This document shows positions 43,997-56,851 of a DNA stretch of 64,000 bases, in pieces. Source of the DNA: Serratia oryzae (GTDB lineage Bacteria > Pseudomonadota > Gammaproteobacteria > Enterobacterales > Enterobacteriaceae); NCBI RefSeq assembly GCF_001976145.1, contig NZ_MOXD01000002.1:527824-591823 (forward strand), given 5' to 3'. Position numbers and translations under genes: made by a program. The notes beneath the pieces are model-generated. The model had not been told where the DNA came from, did no database searches, and saw only the letters and a list, made by a program, of their open reading frames with translations. Every line of letters begins with the position of its first letter. Positions within the stretch are counted from its first letter, which is position 1.

Positions 43997-45115
43997 ATGA
44001 AAATCAATCACCATAACCTACCTGAACACGCGCTGGGCGGACAGCGCCGATTAACCAGTTTTCATTTCGGCCAACGCGGCGTGGGGAAGAAAATATACCT
44101 GCAGGCGAGTTTACATGCTGATGAAGTGCCAGGAATGCTGGTGTTGCATTATCTGAAAAGATTGCTGTGCCAGGCGGAGCGGCAGGGCGATATCCGCAGT
44201 GAGATTGTTGTGGTGCCGATCGCCAACCCGATTGGGCTGGCGCAGGTGCTGCTCAACGGGGGCGTTGGCCGTTTTGATCTGGTCAGCGGGGGCAATTTTA
44301 ACCGGGATTTCCCCGATCTGGCGCAGCGGGTGCGGGATTCCTTACTGGCGCAGAGCTTCAGTGATGCCAGCGATTACCGGCAACGGGTGCGCAGTGCCAT
44401 GATCGCAGCGCTCGGCGCAATGCCGATCCGCTCAGAGGTGGCCGCGCTGCGCCAGCAACTGCTGTTGCTGGCGTGTGACGCCGATCTGGTGCTGGATCTG
44501 CATTGTGATGACCAGGCGATTTTGCATATGTATGCCGATCCGGCCTATCGCCAGCAGGCGGAGATATTGGCGCGTTTTATGGATATCGGCACGGTGCTGC
44601 TGTCGCAGGACAGCGGCGGCGGCTCGTTTGATGAAGCCTGTGGCCTGCCTTGGCATCGCCTGGTGGCCAGCCAGACGGAGTGGCGCCAGTTTGGCCTGGG
44701 GTGCATGGCGGTCACGCTTGAACTGCGTGGGCAGCAGGATGTCAGCCACGCGTTGGCCAGCAACGATGCCGGGCGTCTTTACCGTTATCTGCAATATTAC
44801 GGCGCGATCGGCGGCGAGCCACCGGTAGTACCGGAGCAGGAAACGTTGATGTTGCCGTTTAGCGCCGGTGAGATTGTGCGTGCGCCCGCCAGCGGTATTT
44901 TACTGCTGCTGCGCCAGCCGGGGGATTGGGTCGATGCACATGAGATCGTGGCCGAAGTTATCGATCCGCTGACGGATACGGTAACCGCCGTGTATGCCCA
45001 GGCTGGCGGCCTGATCTATGCCTGCCGCAGCGCGCCGTTTGTCACCTTGGGAGCAGAGATTGCTAAAATTGCCGGGAAAACGCCTTACGCGGGAGGCGGT
45101 GGGCTTGCCGCCTGA
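43997..45115 (+). CDS. Succinylglutamate desuccinylase/aspartoacylase-family hydrolase
   Basis: A 372-residue zinc carboxypeptidase-like deacylase (PF04952). The zinc ligands are expected in ASLHADEVPG (HxxE) and VLDLHCDD (His). NFNRDFPD and the C-terminal biotinyl-like barrel (RAPASGILLLLRQPGDWV) fit the AstE/AspA family. It probably hydrolyses an N-acyl amino acid or an amide of the arginine type. Divergent from the Lrp gene, which likely controls it. Confidence 0.87.
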   Translation: MKINHHNLPEHALGGQRRLTSFHFGQRGVGKKIYLQASLHADEVPGMLVLHYLKRLLCQAERQGDIRSEIVVVPIANPIGLAQVLLNGGVGRFDLVSGGNFNRDFPDLAQRVRDSLLAQSFSDASDYRQRVRSAMIAALGAMPIRSEVAALRQQLLLLACDADLVLDLHCDDQAILHMYADPAYRQQAEILARFMDIGTVLLSQDSGGGSFDEACGLPWHRLVASQTEWRQFGLGCMAVTLELRGQQDVSHALASNDAGRLYRYLQYYGAIGGEPPVVPEQETLMLPFSAGEIVRAPASGILLLLRQPGDWVDAHEIVAEVIDPLTDTVTAVYAQAGGLIYACRSAPFVTLGAEIAKIAGKTPYAGGGGLAA

Positions 45116-45154
45116 GGTTTTTACCCGTCCATCACGTAGGTATGGCTAATCAAA

Positions 45155-45261
45155 GCCCTCACCCCGGCCCTCCCGAAGGGAGAGGGGGAAACCAGACTAG
45201 TGTTTTCTACCTTCTTGGCCAGTGTACCCCTCTCCCTCGGGAAGAGGGGTAGGGCGAGGGG
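45155..45261. repeat. REP-like palindromic pair
   Basis: CCCTCACCCCGG with CCCTCCCGAAGGGAGAGGG and, after a 45-bp spacer, CCCCTCTCCCTCGGGAAGAGGGG with GGGCGAGGGG in the opposite orientation. It lies between convergent genes (hydrolase and cysteine hydrolase). Confidence 0.8.
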
Positions 45262-45325
45262 AGATGGTGGTGATTAACTTGGTATCTGCACCCAGCAGTT
45301 TGGCTTTTTTCTACCTAACGACCAT

Positions 45326-45853
45326 TTACAGCAGGTCTGTTGATGGCACTAATGGCACCCGCGTTGACATGGCATTCAAGGCGATCAAATGCAGTATTTC
45401 ACTCACCGTGGTGCTGCAGTCTGGCAAGACGGAAACGCTATATTTTTCCGCTGACTTGGAAATGGCGGTATGGGTAACGCAGTTCTGCGTCATCATGCCG
45501 CAGATCCACAGATCTGTCACCGCCAGCCGCTGCAGTTCTGCTTCCAGCGTAGTGTGGAAGAAGCTATCGGCGAACGCTTTTTTGACCACAATGGCATCAG
45601 GCGCTGCGGCAAGGATCTCGGGATGAATATCAGCCCCTTCGGTGCCTTCATTAAAGAACGGCGCGATGCCTTTGCTGCCGTCGGCAATATGTTGCACCAG
45701 GATAACGGGAATATTCGCCTGATTCGCTTTACCGATTGCCGTTTTGATATTTTCCAGCACACTTGTGGTGTTCCACAGCGGAAATTTACCCTGTGGGAAG
45801 TAGTCATTCTGCAAATCTATGACGATCAATGCGGGGTTGGTATGTACAGCCAT
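45326..45853 (-). CDS. Isochorismatase-family cysteine hydrolase
   Basis: A 175-residue alpha/beta hydrolase with the Asp-Lys-Cys triad visible: LIVIDLQNDYF, VVKKAFADSFF and MMTQNCVTHTA. The ATG at 45853 (MAVHTNPALIV) is chosen; the longer frame overlaps sanA. Members act on amides, nicotinamide or isochorismate. The substrate is unclear. It follows sanA in the same direction by 25 bp. Confidence 0.9.
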   Translation of the reverse strand: MAVHTNPALIVIDLQNDYFPQGKFPLWNTTSVLENIKTAIGKANQANIPVILVQHIADGSKGIAPFFNEGTEGADIHPEILAAAPDAIVVKKAFADSFFHTTLEAELQRLAVTDLWICGMMTQNCVTHTAISKSAEKYSVSVLPDCSTTVSEILHLIALNAMSTRVPLVPSTDLL

Positions 45854-45878
45854 GATGGTTGCCCTCTTACGGATTATG

Positions 45879-46637
<759 letters not shown>

Positions 46638-46805
46638 TTACGCGCTTAATGACTGAAGTAGAATTCAAGGCTACTTTACCTGTCTGGCTGAAGCAAGCGC
46701 TCCACCGTCCGCAGCAGGTAATACGCTGTATTTTTCAGCGTTTGCTTCAGATGCGGCCATAGGCGGGAGAATCGGGGGCATAATGTTGCCCCCAATCTTT
46801 AACGC

Positions 46806-48581
<1,776 letters not shown>

Positions 48582-48672
48582 TTATGAGTTTATGACGTAA
48601 ATTGATGCAATTATCGGCGGTTAAACGGTTTTTAACGAAAGGAGGGCGGAACTCATCGTTTCCGCCAAGGGT

Positions 48673-49557
48673 TCAGAAAGTGATCCGGCTGACATTCTGG
48701 CAGCCTAGCGCGGCCAGCGTGGCCTGAGTGGCATCCCACTGCGTCAAAATAGCGCTCTGCGCTTCCGCCAACAGCGCACGGCGGATTTTCTGGCAGTCGC
48801 CACCGGAAAGATTCATCAACACCAGTGCGGCCTGCAGCGGTGGCAGGCTGGGGTTGAAGGCGGCGTTTTCCGCATAACGGCCCGCATACAGGGTGCCATC
48901 TTCGGCCTCCAGCGCCACGCCGCTGTGGGCGTTGCTGTAAGGCGCATGGCTGCGGTTGGCCGCCGCCAGCGCGGCTTTTGCCAGTTCATCATCCAGCGTT
49001 AGTTGGAAGCCATGATCGATCGGGCTCATCAAGCGTTCATTGATCTCAAGATCCTGCGGGCCAAAGGCATACGGCAGGTAATCCCCCAGAGTGGCCGCTG
49101 CGCGCCCAGGCTGCAGGATTTGCAGATCGGTGCCGCTGTTGAGCTCATTCATAAATTGGCGGCAATGGCCGCAAGGGGTGTAGTTGACGGTAATGGAAAC
49201 CAGCCCGGTTTCACCCCGCAGCCAGGCGTGAGTGATCACCGACTGTTCTGCATGCACGGTTTGCTGCAGCGGCGCACCGCCGAACTCCATATTGGCACCC
49301 AAATACAGGTTGCCACTGACGCCGCGTGCCACAGCCCCTACGTGAAAATGAGAGATGGTGGCTAACGAGTAGGTGGCAGCCAATGGCAGCAGAGCAAATG
49401 CCAGAGCATCATCATCCAGCCCGCAGTGTTGCTTGATCGCCGCTACCTGATCGGCCTGGAACATAGCAGGGAAATCAGGCGTATCAAGATAAGGCCGCAG
49501 GGCGGATTGCAGTGCTGCAGGCAGTTCGCTGTAAACAGTATGAAAACGCGGGTGCAT
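48673..49557 (-). CDS. cdd: Cytidine deaminase Cdd
   Basis: A 294-residue dimeric cytidine deaminase of the E. coli type, with a catalytic N-terminal domain (HAEQSV, then TPCGHCRQF for zinc Cys ligands) and a non-catalytic duplicate C-terminal domain. It converts cytidine and deoxycytidine to uridine forms. Downstream of yohJK as in E. coli. Confidence 0.97.
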   Translation of the reverse strand: MHPRFHTVYSELPAALQSALRPYLDTPDFPAMFQADQVAAIKQHCGLDDDALAFALLPLAATYSLATISHFHVGAVARGVSGNLYLGANMEFGGAPLQQTVHAEQSVITHAWLRGETGLVSITVNYTPCGHCRQFMNELNSGTDLQILQPGRAAATLGDYLPYAFGPQDLEINERLMSPIDHGFQLTLDDELAKAALAAANRSHAPYSNAHSGVALEAEDGTLYAGRYAENAAFNPSLPPLQAALVLMNLSGGDCQKIRRALLAEAQSAILTQWDATQATLAALGCQNVSRITF

Positions 49558-49690
49558 AGAAAGTCTCTCTACAGGTTAACGGGATAGACCCATCATTCAT
49601 CAAGATGCAGGGCGGCTGTTTAATTTGTCGTTCAGTGATGGCCTATCTGCATATCGAATGCTGCTGGGTAAAATAGTCTAGGTAACCTTC

Positions 49691-49706
49691 TCACAATAAA
49701 GTGTGA
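49691..49706. promoter_or_regulatory. Palindrome TCACA-N6-TGTGA upstream of cdd
   Basis: A 5+5 bp palindrome 134 bp upstream of the cdd start. The half-sites are those of CRP but in reversed order, so it is not a standard CRP site. It may be an operator of another regulator or chance. Confidence 0.3.
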
Positions 49707-49778
49707 TTATCGTCTTTTTATTGATGAAATAAATGCAATTAAAATGGAGTTTACGAGACTTATCGCAAGTTTTTGTGA

Positions 49779-50474
49779 TTACCCCAACAAATGCAGCAAT
49801 ATTGGGAACAGGAACGGTGCAATCAGAGACGTGATGATGCCGCAGATCACCAGTGCCAATGAGCTGAACGCGCCTTCCTGATAATCTATTTCTGCGCTGC
49901 GTGCGGTGCCCAGCGCGTGTGAGGCGGTGCCCATGGCTAAACCGCGTGAGGATTTGGTGCTGATTTTCAGCAGATTAAGCAATGAATGGCCGAAAACCGC
50001 CCCCAAAATACCCACTATAATCACGCAGACCGCGCTGATGGCGGGGATGCCGCCAAGCGACTCTGCGATAGCCATGGCGATCGGCGTCGTCACTGATTTG
50101 GGCATGATAGATGCCGCGATATCCGGCTTGGCCCCCATTAATAACGCAATCGCGCCGCCGCTGATCATCGCGGTCATACTGCCAATAAAGCACACGATAA
50201 TGATGGACTTCCAACGGGCGCGGATCTGATGGAGTTGCTCGTAAAGCGGAAAAGCGAGCGCTACGACCGCCGGTTGCAGAAGATCATTGAGGACTTTACT
50301 GCCCTGAAAATAGCGTTCGTAGGGCATCTTCGTCAGCAACAGCAGAGGAATGATCACTGCCATGGAAACCAGCAGTGGGTTCAGCAGCGGCATCTTAAGC
50401 CATTGTGACAACTTGCGGGCGCCGAAGAACACCAGCAGCGTCAGCGGTAAAGACCACCAGATATCATGGCTCAT
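49779..50474 (-). CDS. yohK: LrgB-family membrane protein YohK
   Basis: A 231-residue polytopic protein of the LrgB/CidB family ([38 protein letters not shown]), same length as E. coli YohK. It pairs with YohJ and is linked to murein-hydrolase or 3-hydroxypropionate/pyruvate-type transport in this family. The start overlaps the yohJ stop by 4 bp. Confidence 0.95.
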   Translation of the reverse strand: MSHDIWWSLPLTLLVFFGARKLSQWLKMPLLNPLLVSMAVIIPLLLLTKMPYERYFQGSKVLNDLLQPAVVALAFPLYEQLHQIRARWKSIIIVCFIGSMTAMISGGAIALLMGAKPDIAASIMPKSVTTPIAMAIAESLGGIPAISAVCVIIVGILGAVFGHSLLNLLKISTKSSRGLAMGTASHALGTARSAEIDYQEGAFSSLALVICGIITSLIAPFLFPILLHLLG

Positions 50475-50878
50475 TTCTTGCTCTCCGCGTTCTTGCCGTT
50501 GCTGAGAGCAGGGCGTTCGCGGTGGAAATAGTGAGAGGTATAACCGACCACCACAAACACCAGCAAGGTGCTGAGCAGGCATGACACCACTAACGGGCCG
50601 AGATCGTCGATAATCTGGTCGTAATACTGCATCACACCGATGCCGATCGGCACGAACAGCAACACCATGTAGCGGATAAGCAGTTGGCAGCCGGGCTTGA
50701 CCCATTTAGCGGGCAAGATTTGTGAAGAGAGCAGGGCAAACAGGATCAGCATACCGATGATGCTGCCGGGGATGGCAATGGGTAATAGCGCAGCAACGGC
50801 GTTTCCGGCAAATAGGCTGAGATAAATCAGCACGATGGCCCTGGCATATTTCCAGCACTGCATGAATACGTTACCCAT
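50471..50878 (-). CDS. yohJ: LrgA/CidA-family membrane protein YohJ
   Basis: A 135-residue holin-like protein with four helices ([25 protein letters not shown] in part, [15 protein letters not shown]). The ATG at 50878 has AAGGGG upstream. First gene of yohJ-yohK. Confidence 0.94.
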   Translation of the reverse strand: MGNVFMQCWKYARAIVLIYLSLFAGNAVAALLPIAIPGSIIGMLILFALLSSQILPAKWVKPGCQLLIRYMVLLFVPIGIGVMQYYDQIIDDLGPLVVSCLLSTLLVFVVVGYTSHYFHRERPALSNGKNAESKK

Positions 50879-51015
50879 AACCCCTTCCCATTTAATCTGA
50901 CGCATTCATCATACAATTAAATTGTGAGCTAAACCACAAATGCATCATGAGGGCGCGTTATGAAGCATGTGTCACTTCGGCAGGAACCCGGTCCGTTTAA
51001 GTGTAGCCGCTGTGC

Positions 51016-52239
51016 TTATTCCAGGTTATTGAGAGGGATAAGTGTTCGCTGTTGTTCCGCTAACCGGTGGCCCAGAAAGAAGAACAGCAGGCTGAATAGC
51101 GCCGCCGCAATTAACACCAGGAACATCACCGGCGGTGGCGTATAGCTTAGCAGGAAGCCACACATTACCGGGTTGATCGCACCGCCCAGATTGCTGAGGC
51201 TTTGTACTCCGTAATAGCTGCCTTTCAGGTGTGCAGGGGCGATAAAGTCGATAAATAGATATTCAACCGGGATAACGATGATCTCCCCAAGGGTGAAGAT
51301 CGCCATCGCTACCGCCCATAACCACAACGATTGCCCGGCCAGCAAAAAGCCGATCAGCCCCAGAACAAAGAACAGGGTCCCCAGTGCCAGCCAGCGCAGC
51401 ATGTTGTCCTGGCGCATACCCCGGCTGAACAGATATTGCAGTGCGATCACGATGCAGGCATTGACGATCATTACTACGCCGATGACTTGATAGGCGAATT
51501 CGGCGTTGGCGGTAGTGATCAGGTACTGAGATAAATAGCCAGTGAACTGGCCGAAAACAACTGCACCCAGCGCACTGCCGATGGTGAAATAGATCAGCCG
51601 CCGATCGCTGCGCAGAATGCTTAGCGTCTGGCGGAAATTCGGCGCGGCAACCGGCGTGGCATGAGGCTCTGCCAGTGGTGGGGGAGGCTGGTGGCGCATC
51701 CGCAAACTCAGCGCTACGACGGTGAATAGCGCCAGCGCACCGGAGAGGTAGAACGGCAGTAGCGGGCTGTAACCGGCAACCATAACACCCAGTGATGAGC
51801 CGACGGCCCAACCTACGTTAACCAGCGTGTAATTCATCGAGAAGGCTTTGATGCGCTTAGTGACCGGCAGCCAGTGAGCAAAGCAGGCTTTGATAGCGAT
51901 GCCAAGTACCGCATAGGCCGTATGCAGAATGGCTAATACGGCGATGATACCACCGGAGCCTGGAACCCAGGGAATGGCGAAGAAGCTCAGGGAAAACAGC
52001 AGGATGGCTAGCAGAATAAGGTGGTTTTTATTAAAACGATCGACCAGATAGCCGCCATAAAAACTGCTGATGATGCCGATCGTCAGGCTGATACCGAGGA
52101 TAACCCCTACGCTCTTCGGCAGCAGGTGGAAGTGCTCGGTAAGATAGATAGTGATAAAGGGCAGCGTGACACCGCGACCAATAGTCAATATTAACGAGCT
52201 TGCCAGCAACGTGTTGATCAGCGGGGGGAATCCCTTCAT
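51016..52239 (-). CDS. MFS exporter, YdeE-like
   Basis: A 407-residue, twelve-helix transporter. LLASSLILTIGRGVTLPFITIYL at the N-terminus, FSMNYTLVNVGWAVGSSLG and FTLGEIIVIPVEYLFIDFIAP resemble E. coli YdeE, a dipeptide efflux pump, and the wider MdtH/YdeE group. Single gene convergent on nothing nearby; the 230-bp gap to the DUF559 gene contains both promoters. Confidence 0.88.
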   Translation of the reverse strand: MKGFPPLINTLLASSLILTIGRGVTLPFITIYLTEHFHLLPKSVGVILGISLTIGIISSFYGGYLVDRFNKNHLILLAILLFSLSFFAIPWVPGSGGIIAVLAILHTAYAVLGIAIKACFAHWLPVTKRIKAFSMNYTLVNVGWAVGSSLGVMVAGYSPLLPFYLSGALALFTVVALSLRMRHQPPPPLAEPHATPVAAPNFRQTLSILRSDRRLIYFTIGSALGAVVFGQFTGYLSQYLITTANAEFAYQVIGVVMIVNACIVIALQYLFSRGMRQDNMLRWLALGTLFFVLGLIGFLLAGQSLWLWAVAMAIFTLGEIIVIPVEYLFIDFIAPAHLKGSYYGVQSLSNLGGAINPVMCGFLLSYTPPPVMFLVLIAAALFSLLFFFLGHRLAEQQRTLIPLNNLE

Positions 52240-52469
52240 AACCTACCCTGTTAATGCATACAGTCTTGATACATTAACTGATTTTGTCGCCCAGAGAAGA
52301 GGAGAACTGAAAAATTGTTTAAAAAAAGGGGCGATGTTCGTAGCCCGTCATAAAGCTCCCCGGCAAGTCATGATGGATTGACGACTTTTTTGGAATCGGG
52401 AGCGCAATGTGCGCTTGAATAGGGAGTAAAAGCGAAAGGGGGGCGATAGGCTGTGTTGCGGAGGTAGTC

Positions 52470-52859
52470 ATGAAGGCAGTCACCGTTTTAAGCACCGCTC
52501 GTCGTTTAAGATCCTGTATGACAGAGGCAGAAAAAGCGCTGTGGCTGCAACTGCGCGATCGTCGGTTCACGGGGTTTAAATTTCGTCGGCAATGCCCTAT
52601 CGGGCCTTATTTTGCAGATTTTCTCTGCTGGCAAGCCCGGTTGATTATTGAGCTGGATGGAGGGCAGCATGTGGAGCAGGTTGTTTATGATCGGCAGCGG
52701 ACCCGTTTTCTTGAGCAACAGGGATTTACGGTGATTCGGTTTTGGAACGATGAAATTTTCCAAAATTGGGAGGGGGTTGCGCAGATTATTTTGCAGCATT
52801 TGCAGAGCCGCCCCTCACCCCAACCCTCTCCCCGAGGGAGAGGGGGAAAAGGACGTTAG
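52470..52859 (+). CDS. DUF559 (YcjD-type, Vsr/RecB-like fold) nuclease-like protein
   Basis: A 129-residue protein. ARRLRSCMTEAEKALWLQLRDRR, FKFRRQCPIGPYFADF, LIIELDGGQH and VIRFWNDEIF are the conserved DUF559 blocks; the Asp and Glu in YFADF and IIELDGGQH could form an endonuclease-like active site as in Vsr. GGAGG precedes the ATG. From residue 114 onward the protein is encoded by the first palindromic repeat (RPSPQPSPRGRGG), and the tandem array follows without a gap. Enzymatic activity has not been established for this family to my knowledge. Confidence 0.85.
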   Translation: MKAVTVLSTARRLRSCMTEAEKALWLQLRDRRFTGFKFRRQCPIGPYFADFLCWQARLIIELDGGQHVEQVVYDRQRTRFLEQQGFTVIRFWNDEIFQNWEGVAQIILQHLQSRPSPQPSPRGRGGKGR

Positions 52860-53492
52860 GTGGGGCGTTTGGGGTTGCATGATCATAGCCGCCAAGTGTG
52901 GGGGGCATTGCAGAGATTGACACTGAACAGTCTCCTCTCCCCGAGGGAGGGTGAAAGTACGTTAGGTGGGGTGTTTGGGGCTGCATATCACAGCCGCCAA
53001 GTGTGGGGGTGTATTGCAGAGATTGACACTGAACAGTCTCCTCTCTCCGAGGGAGGGTGAAAGGACGTTAGGTAGGGCGTTTGGGGCTGTATATCACAGC
53101 CGCCAAGTGTGGGGGGCATTGCAGAGATTGACACTGAACAGTCTCCTCTCCCCGAGGGAGGGTGAAAGGACGTTAGGTGGGGTGTTTGGGGCTGTATATC
53201 ACAGCCGCCAAGTGTGGGGGGCATTGCAGAGATTGACACTGAACAGTCTCCTCTCCCCGAGGGAGAGTGAAAGGACGTTAGGTAGGGCGTTTGGGGCTGT
53301 ATATCACAGCCGCCAAGTGTGGGGGGCATTGCAGAGATTGACACTGAACAGTCTCCTCTCCCCGAGGGAGAGTGAAAGGACGTTAGATAGGGCGTTTGGG
53401 GCTGCATATCACAGTCGCCAAGTGTGGGGGGCATTGCAGAGATTGGCACTGAACAATCCCCTCTCCCTGGGGGAGAGGGCTAGGGTGAGGGG
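52811..53492. repeat. Tandem array of six 105-106 bp units capped by inverted REP-like palindromes
   Basis: Units start at GTTAGG/GTTAGA: 52855, 52961, 53067, 53172, 53277 and 53382. Each holds a hairpin GGCTGT-ATATC-ACAGCC (less perfect in the first, second and last units) and one CTCTCCC-CGA-GGGAG palindrome. The array opens with CCCCTCACCCCAACCCTCTCC and closes with the reverse form ending TAGGGTGAGGGG. Units differ by only a few bases, pointing to recent amplification. It separates the DUF559 gene from the metG 3' end. Confidence 0.95.
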
Positions 53493-53507
53493 ACTTAAAC
53501 GGGGGCT

Positions 53508-55535
53508 TTACTTCACCTGCATACCCGGCTGTGCACCGCTATCCGGGCTCAGCAGGAAGATTTCTTTCCCACCCGGGCCTGCGGCCATCACCATGCCTTC
53601 GGAAATGCCGAAGCGCATTTTACGCGGTGCCAGGTTGGCGACCATAATGGTCAAACGGCCTTCCAACAGTTTCGGGTCCGGGTAGGCTGAACGGATACCG
53701 GAGAAAATCTGGCGCGATTCGCCGCCCAGATCCAACTGCAGCTTCAGCAGCTTATCGGAGCCTTCCACAAACTCGGCGCTCTTGATCAGCGCAATGCGCA
53801 TGTCGACCTTAGCGAAATCGTCAAAGGTGATGGTTTCCTGGATCGGAGCGTCTGCCAGCGGGCCTGTCACGGCTTTCGCGGTGGCCATGTCTTCTTTCGA
53901 TGAATCTACCATTTCATTCACTTTGTCGAGATCGATACGGTTGAACAGCGCTTTGAAGGTGTTCACCTGATGGCCCAACAGCGGTTGCTCGATAGTATCC
54001 CAAGTCAGCTCACAGTTAAGGAAAGCCTCGGTGCGCTCAGTCAGCGCAGGCAATACTGGCTTCAGGTAAGTCATCAGGATGCGGAACAGGTTGATGCCCA
54101 TTGAGCAGATCGCTTGCAGATCGGCGTCACGGCCTTCTTGCTTCGCCACAACCCACGGCGCCTGCTCGTCCACATAACGGTTAGCCAAGTCGGCCAGCGC
54201 CATGATCTCGCGGATCGCCCGGCTGGTTTCGCGGCTGGCGTAGGCTTCTTCAATGCTGGCTGCGGCGTCGACAAAGGTTTGATACAGGGCCGGATCGGCC
54301 AATGTGTCAGCCAGTTGCCCGCCAAAACGCTTGTTGATAAAACCGGCGTTACGCGAAGCCAGGTTGACCACTTTATTGACAATATCGGCATTCACACGCT
54401 GCACGAAATCTTCCAGATTCAGGTCGATATCATCGATGCGTGAGGAAAGCTTGGCGGCATAGTAGTAACGCAGGCAGTCGGCATCCAGATGCTGCAGGTA
54501 GGTGCCAGCCTTGATGAAGGTGCCGCGTGATTTAGACATCTTCGCGCCGTTCACCGTCACATAACCGTGCACAAACAGGTTGGTGGGCTTGCGGAAGTTG
54601 CTGCCTTCCAGCATTGCTGGCCAGAACAGGCTGTGGAAATAGACGATGTCTTTACCGATAAAATGATACAGCTCGGTGGTGGAATCTTTGCGCCAGAACT
54701 CATCGAAGTCCAGATCGCCACGCTTGTCGCACAGGTTTTTGAACGATCCCATATAGCCGATCGGCGCATCCAGCCAGACATAGAAGTATTTGCCCGCTGC
54801 ATCTGGGATTTCAAAGCCGAAATACGGCGCATCGCGGGAAATATCCCACTGCTGCAGGCCGGATTCGAACCATTCCTGCATTTTGTTCGCGACCTGCTCT
54901 TGCAGCGCGCCAGAGCGAGTCCAGGCTTGCAGCATGTCGCTGAATGCCGGTAGATCAAAGAAGAAATGCTCGGAGTCGCGCATTACCGGCGTTGCACCAG
55001 ACACCACGGATTTCGGGTCGATAAGCTCGGTCGGGCTGTAGGTCGCACCGCACACTTCGCAGTTATCGCCGTACTGATCAGGGGCTTTACACTTCGGACA
55101 GGTGCCCTTCACGAAACGATCGGGCAGGAACATGCCTTTCTCCGGATCGTAAAGCTGAGAAATAGTGCGTTTCTTGATAAAACCGTTCTCTTTCAAACGG
55201 CTGTAGATCAGGCTCGCCAGTTCACGGTTTTCTTCGCTATGGGTGGAATGATAGTTGTCATAGCTGATACCAAAGCCGGCGAAATCCTGTTGGTGCTCGT
55301 GGCTCATTGCTGCGATCATTTCTTCCGGCTGGATGCCCATCTGCTGTGCTTTCAGCATGATCGGCGTGCCGTGCGCGTCATCCGCACAGATGAAATGAAC
55401 CTCGTGGCCGCGCATTCGTTGGTAACGAACCCAGATATCTGCCTGGATGTGCTCGAGCATGTGGCCGAGATGGATAGAACCATTTGCGTACGGTAGCGCG
55501 CACGTCACCAATATTTTTTTCGCGACTTGAGCCAT
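53508..55535 (-). CDS. metG: Methionyl-tRNA synthetase MetG
   Basis: A 675-residue class I synthetase. HIGH box in [11 protein letters not shown] (residues 20-30), zinc knuckle [23 protein letters not shown] in [11 protein letters not shown], and a C-terminal EMAP/Trbp111-like tRNA-binding domain ([19 protein letters not shown] in part). Complete and normal in length. Divergent from mrp, as in E. coli. Confidence 0.98.
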   Translation of the reverse strand: MAQVAKKILVTCALPYANGSIHLGHMLEHIQADIWVRYQRMRGHEVHFICADDAHGTPIMLKAQQMGIQPEEMIAAMSHEHQQDFAGFGISYDNYHSTHSEENRELASLIYSRLKENGFIKKRTISQLYDPEKGMFLPDRFVKGTCPKCKAPDQYGDNCEVCGATYSPTELIDPKSVVSGATPVMRDSEHFFFDLPAFSDMLQAWTRSGALQEQVANKMQEWFESGLQQWDISRDAPYFGFEIPDAAGKYFYVWLDAPIGYMGSFKNLCDKRGDLDFDEFWRKDSTTELYHFIGKDIVYFHSLFWPAMLEGSNFRKPTNLFVHGYVTVNGAKMSKSRGTFIKAGTYLQHLDADCLRYYYAAKLSSRIDDIDLNLEDFVQRVNADIVNKVVNLASRNAGFINKRFGGQLADTLADPALYQTFVDAAASIEEAYASRETSRAIREIMALADLANRYVDEQAPWVVAKQEGRDADLQAICSMGINLFRILMTYLKPVLPALTERTEAFLNCELTWDTIEQPLLGHQVNTFKALFNRIDLDKVNEMVDSSKEDMATAKAVTGPLADAPIQETITFDDFAKVDMRIALIKSAEFVEGSDKLLKLQLDLGGESRQIFSGIRSAYPDPKLLEGRLTIMVANLAPRKMRFGISEGMVMAAGPGGKEIFLLSPDSGAQPGMQVK

Positions 55536-55697
55536 AATGAGAACTTGCTTTCTGTAATGAATAAAAGGGGTTTTGATGTTAACCGATCGCGCTCTTTGCT
55601 GCCAGAGTGGTTTCTTTCGGGTTAGACGCGCGAGTTACCTCACAGTTCTGATATGCTTGTGGCGATGCTATTCATTCAAAAAAATCAAGGAGCCGGG

Positions 55698-56810
55698 ATG
55701 AACGCAAAATCCCCCGAGCAGACCAACCCTGAAGTTCTGCGTGCCCTGGTGACCGGTGTATTGGCCGCCTTTGAACACCCGACGTTAAAAAATAACCTGA
55801 CCGCGCTGAAAGCGATCCATCACTGTGCAATGCTGGATCAGGTTCTGCATATTGAACTGATTATGCCATTCGCCTGGCGCAGCGGTTTTGCCACGCTGAA
55901 AGCGACGGTCAGTGATGAGTTGCTGCGCGTAACGGGCGCAAAATCTATTGACTGGAAACTGAAACAGGATATCGCCACCCTGAAGCGGGCCAACGATCAG
56001 GCCGGTGTGAAGGGCGTGCGTAATATTATTGCCGTCAGTTCCGGCAAGGGCGGGGTGGGTAAATCCAGCACCGCCGTCAACCTGGCGCTGGCGCTGGCCG
56101 CAGAAGGGGCTAAGGTCGGGATCCTCGATGCCGACATCTATGGCCCGTCGATCCCGAATATGCTGGGCACCGAACATGAGCGGCCAACGTCGCCAGATGG
56201 CCAGCACATGGCCCCGATCATGGCTCATGGGCTGGCAACCAATTCCATCGGCTACCTGGTAACGGACGACAATGCCATGGTCTGGCGTGGCCCGATGGCC
56301 AGCAAGGCGCTGCTGCAACTGCTGCAGGATACGATTTGGCCGGATCTGGATTATCTGGTGTTGGATATGCCGCCAGGTACTGGCGATATTCAACTGACGC
56401 TGTCGCAGAATATTCCGGTGACCGGCGCGTTGGTGGTGACCACGCCGCAGGATATCGCCTTACTGGATGCAGCCAAGGGTATTGTGATGTTTGAGAAAGT
56501 GCATGTGCCGGTGCTGGGCATTGTCGAAAACATGAGCATGCATATCTGCAGCAACTGCGGCCATCATGAACCCATTTTCGGCACCGGTGGTGCAGAGAAG
56601 CTGGTGAAGAAATACAACAGCCGCCTGCTGGGGCAGATGCCGCTGCATATCTCGCTGCGTGAGGATTTGGATCGCGGTCAGCCAACGGTTATCAGCCGCC
56701 CTGACAGCGAATTTGCCGAGATGTATCGCCAACTGGCGGGGCGCGTTGCGGCACAGATGTACTGGCAAGGGGAAGCGATCCCGACCGAGATTTTCTTCCG
56801 CGCGCTGTAA
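55698..56810 (+). CDS. mrp: Iron-sulfur cluster carrier ATPase Mrp (ApbC)
   Basis: A 370-residue P-loop protein that holds and transfers Fe-S clusters. An N-terminal MIP18-like domain precedes the deviant Walker A SSGKGGVGKSS; the cluster ligands are the CSNC pair in HICSNCGHHEPIFG. The ATG at 55698 has AAGGAG upstream; an in-frame start 45 nt earlier is less likely. Divergent from metG by 162 bp. Confidence 0.96.
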   Translation: MNAKSPEQTNPEVLRALVTGVLAAFEHPTLKNNLTALKAIHHCAMLDQVLHIELIMPFAWRSGFATLKATVSDELLRVTGAKSIDWKLKQDIATLKRANDQAGVKGVRNIIAVSSGKGGVGKSSTAVNLALALAAEGAKVGILDADIYGPSIPNMLGTEHERPTSPDGQHMAPIMAHGLATNSIGYLVTDDNAMVWRGPMASKALLQLLQDTIWPDLDYLVLDMPPGTGDIQLTLSQNIPVTGALVVTTPQDIALLDAAKGIVMFEKVHVPVLGIVENMSMHICSNCGHHEPIFGTGGAEKLVKKYNSRLLGQMPLHISLREDLDRGQPTVISRPDSEFAEMYRQLAGRVAAQMYWQGEAIPTEIFFRAL

Positions 56811-56851
56811 AGCCAAGTCGTTGCTAATGCCAACCCGTAATGTAACCAGTT

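Noticed and set aside
49691..49706. CRP site upstream of cdd
   Set aside because: The half-sites are in the order TCACA...TGTGA, the reverse of a CRP site.
52855..53457. CRISPR array
   Set aside because: Units are contiguous and nearly identical over their full 105 bp, with no unique spacers, and no cas genes are present.
52966..53685. 239-codon open frame with a 35-residue repeat across the tandem array
   Set aside because: The period of 105 bp keeps the frame open by chance in all units; the opposite strand is also open, the first two units are 106 bp and break the frame, and it runs into the metG 3' end antisense.
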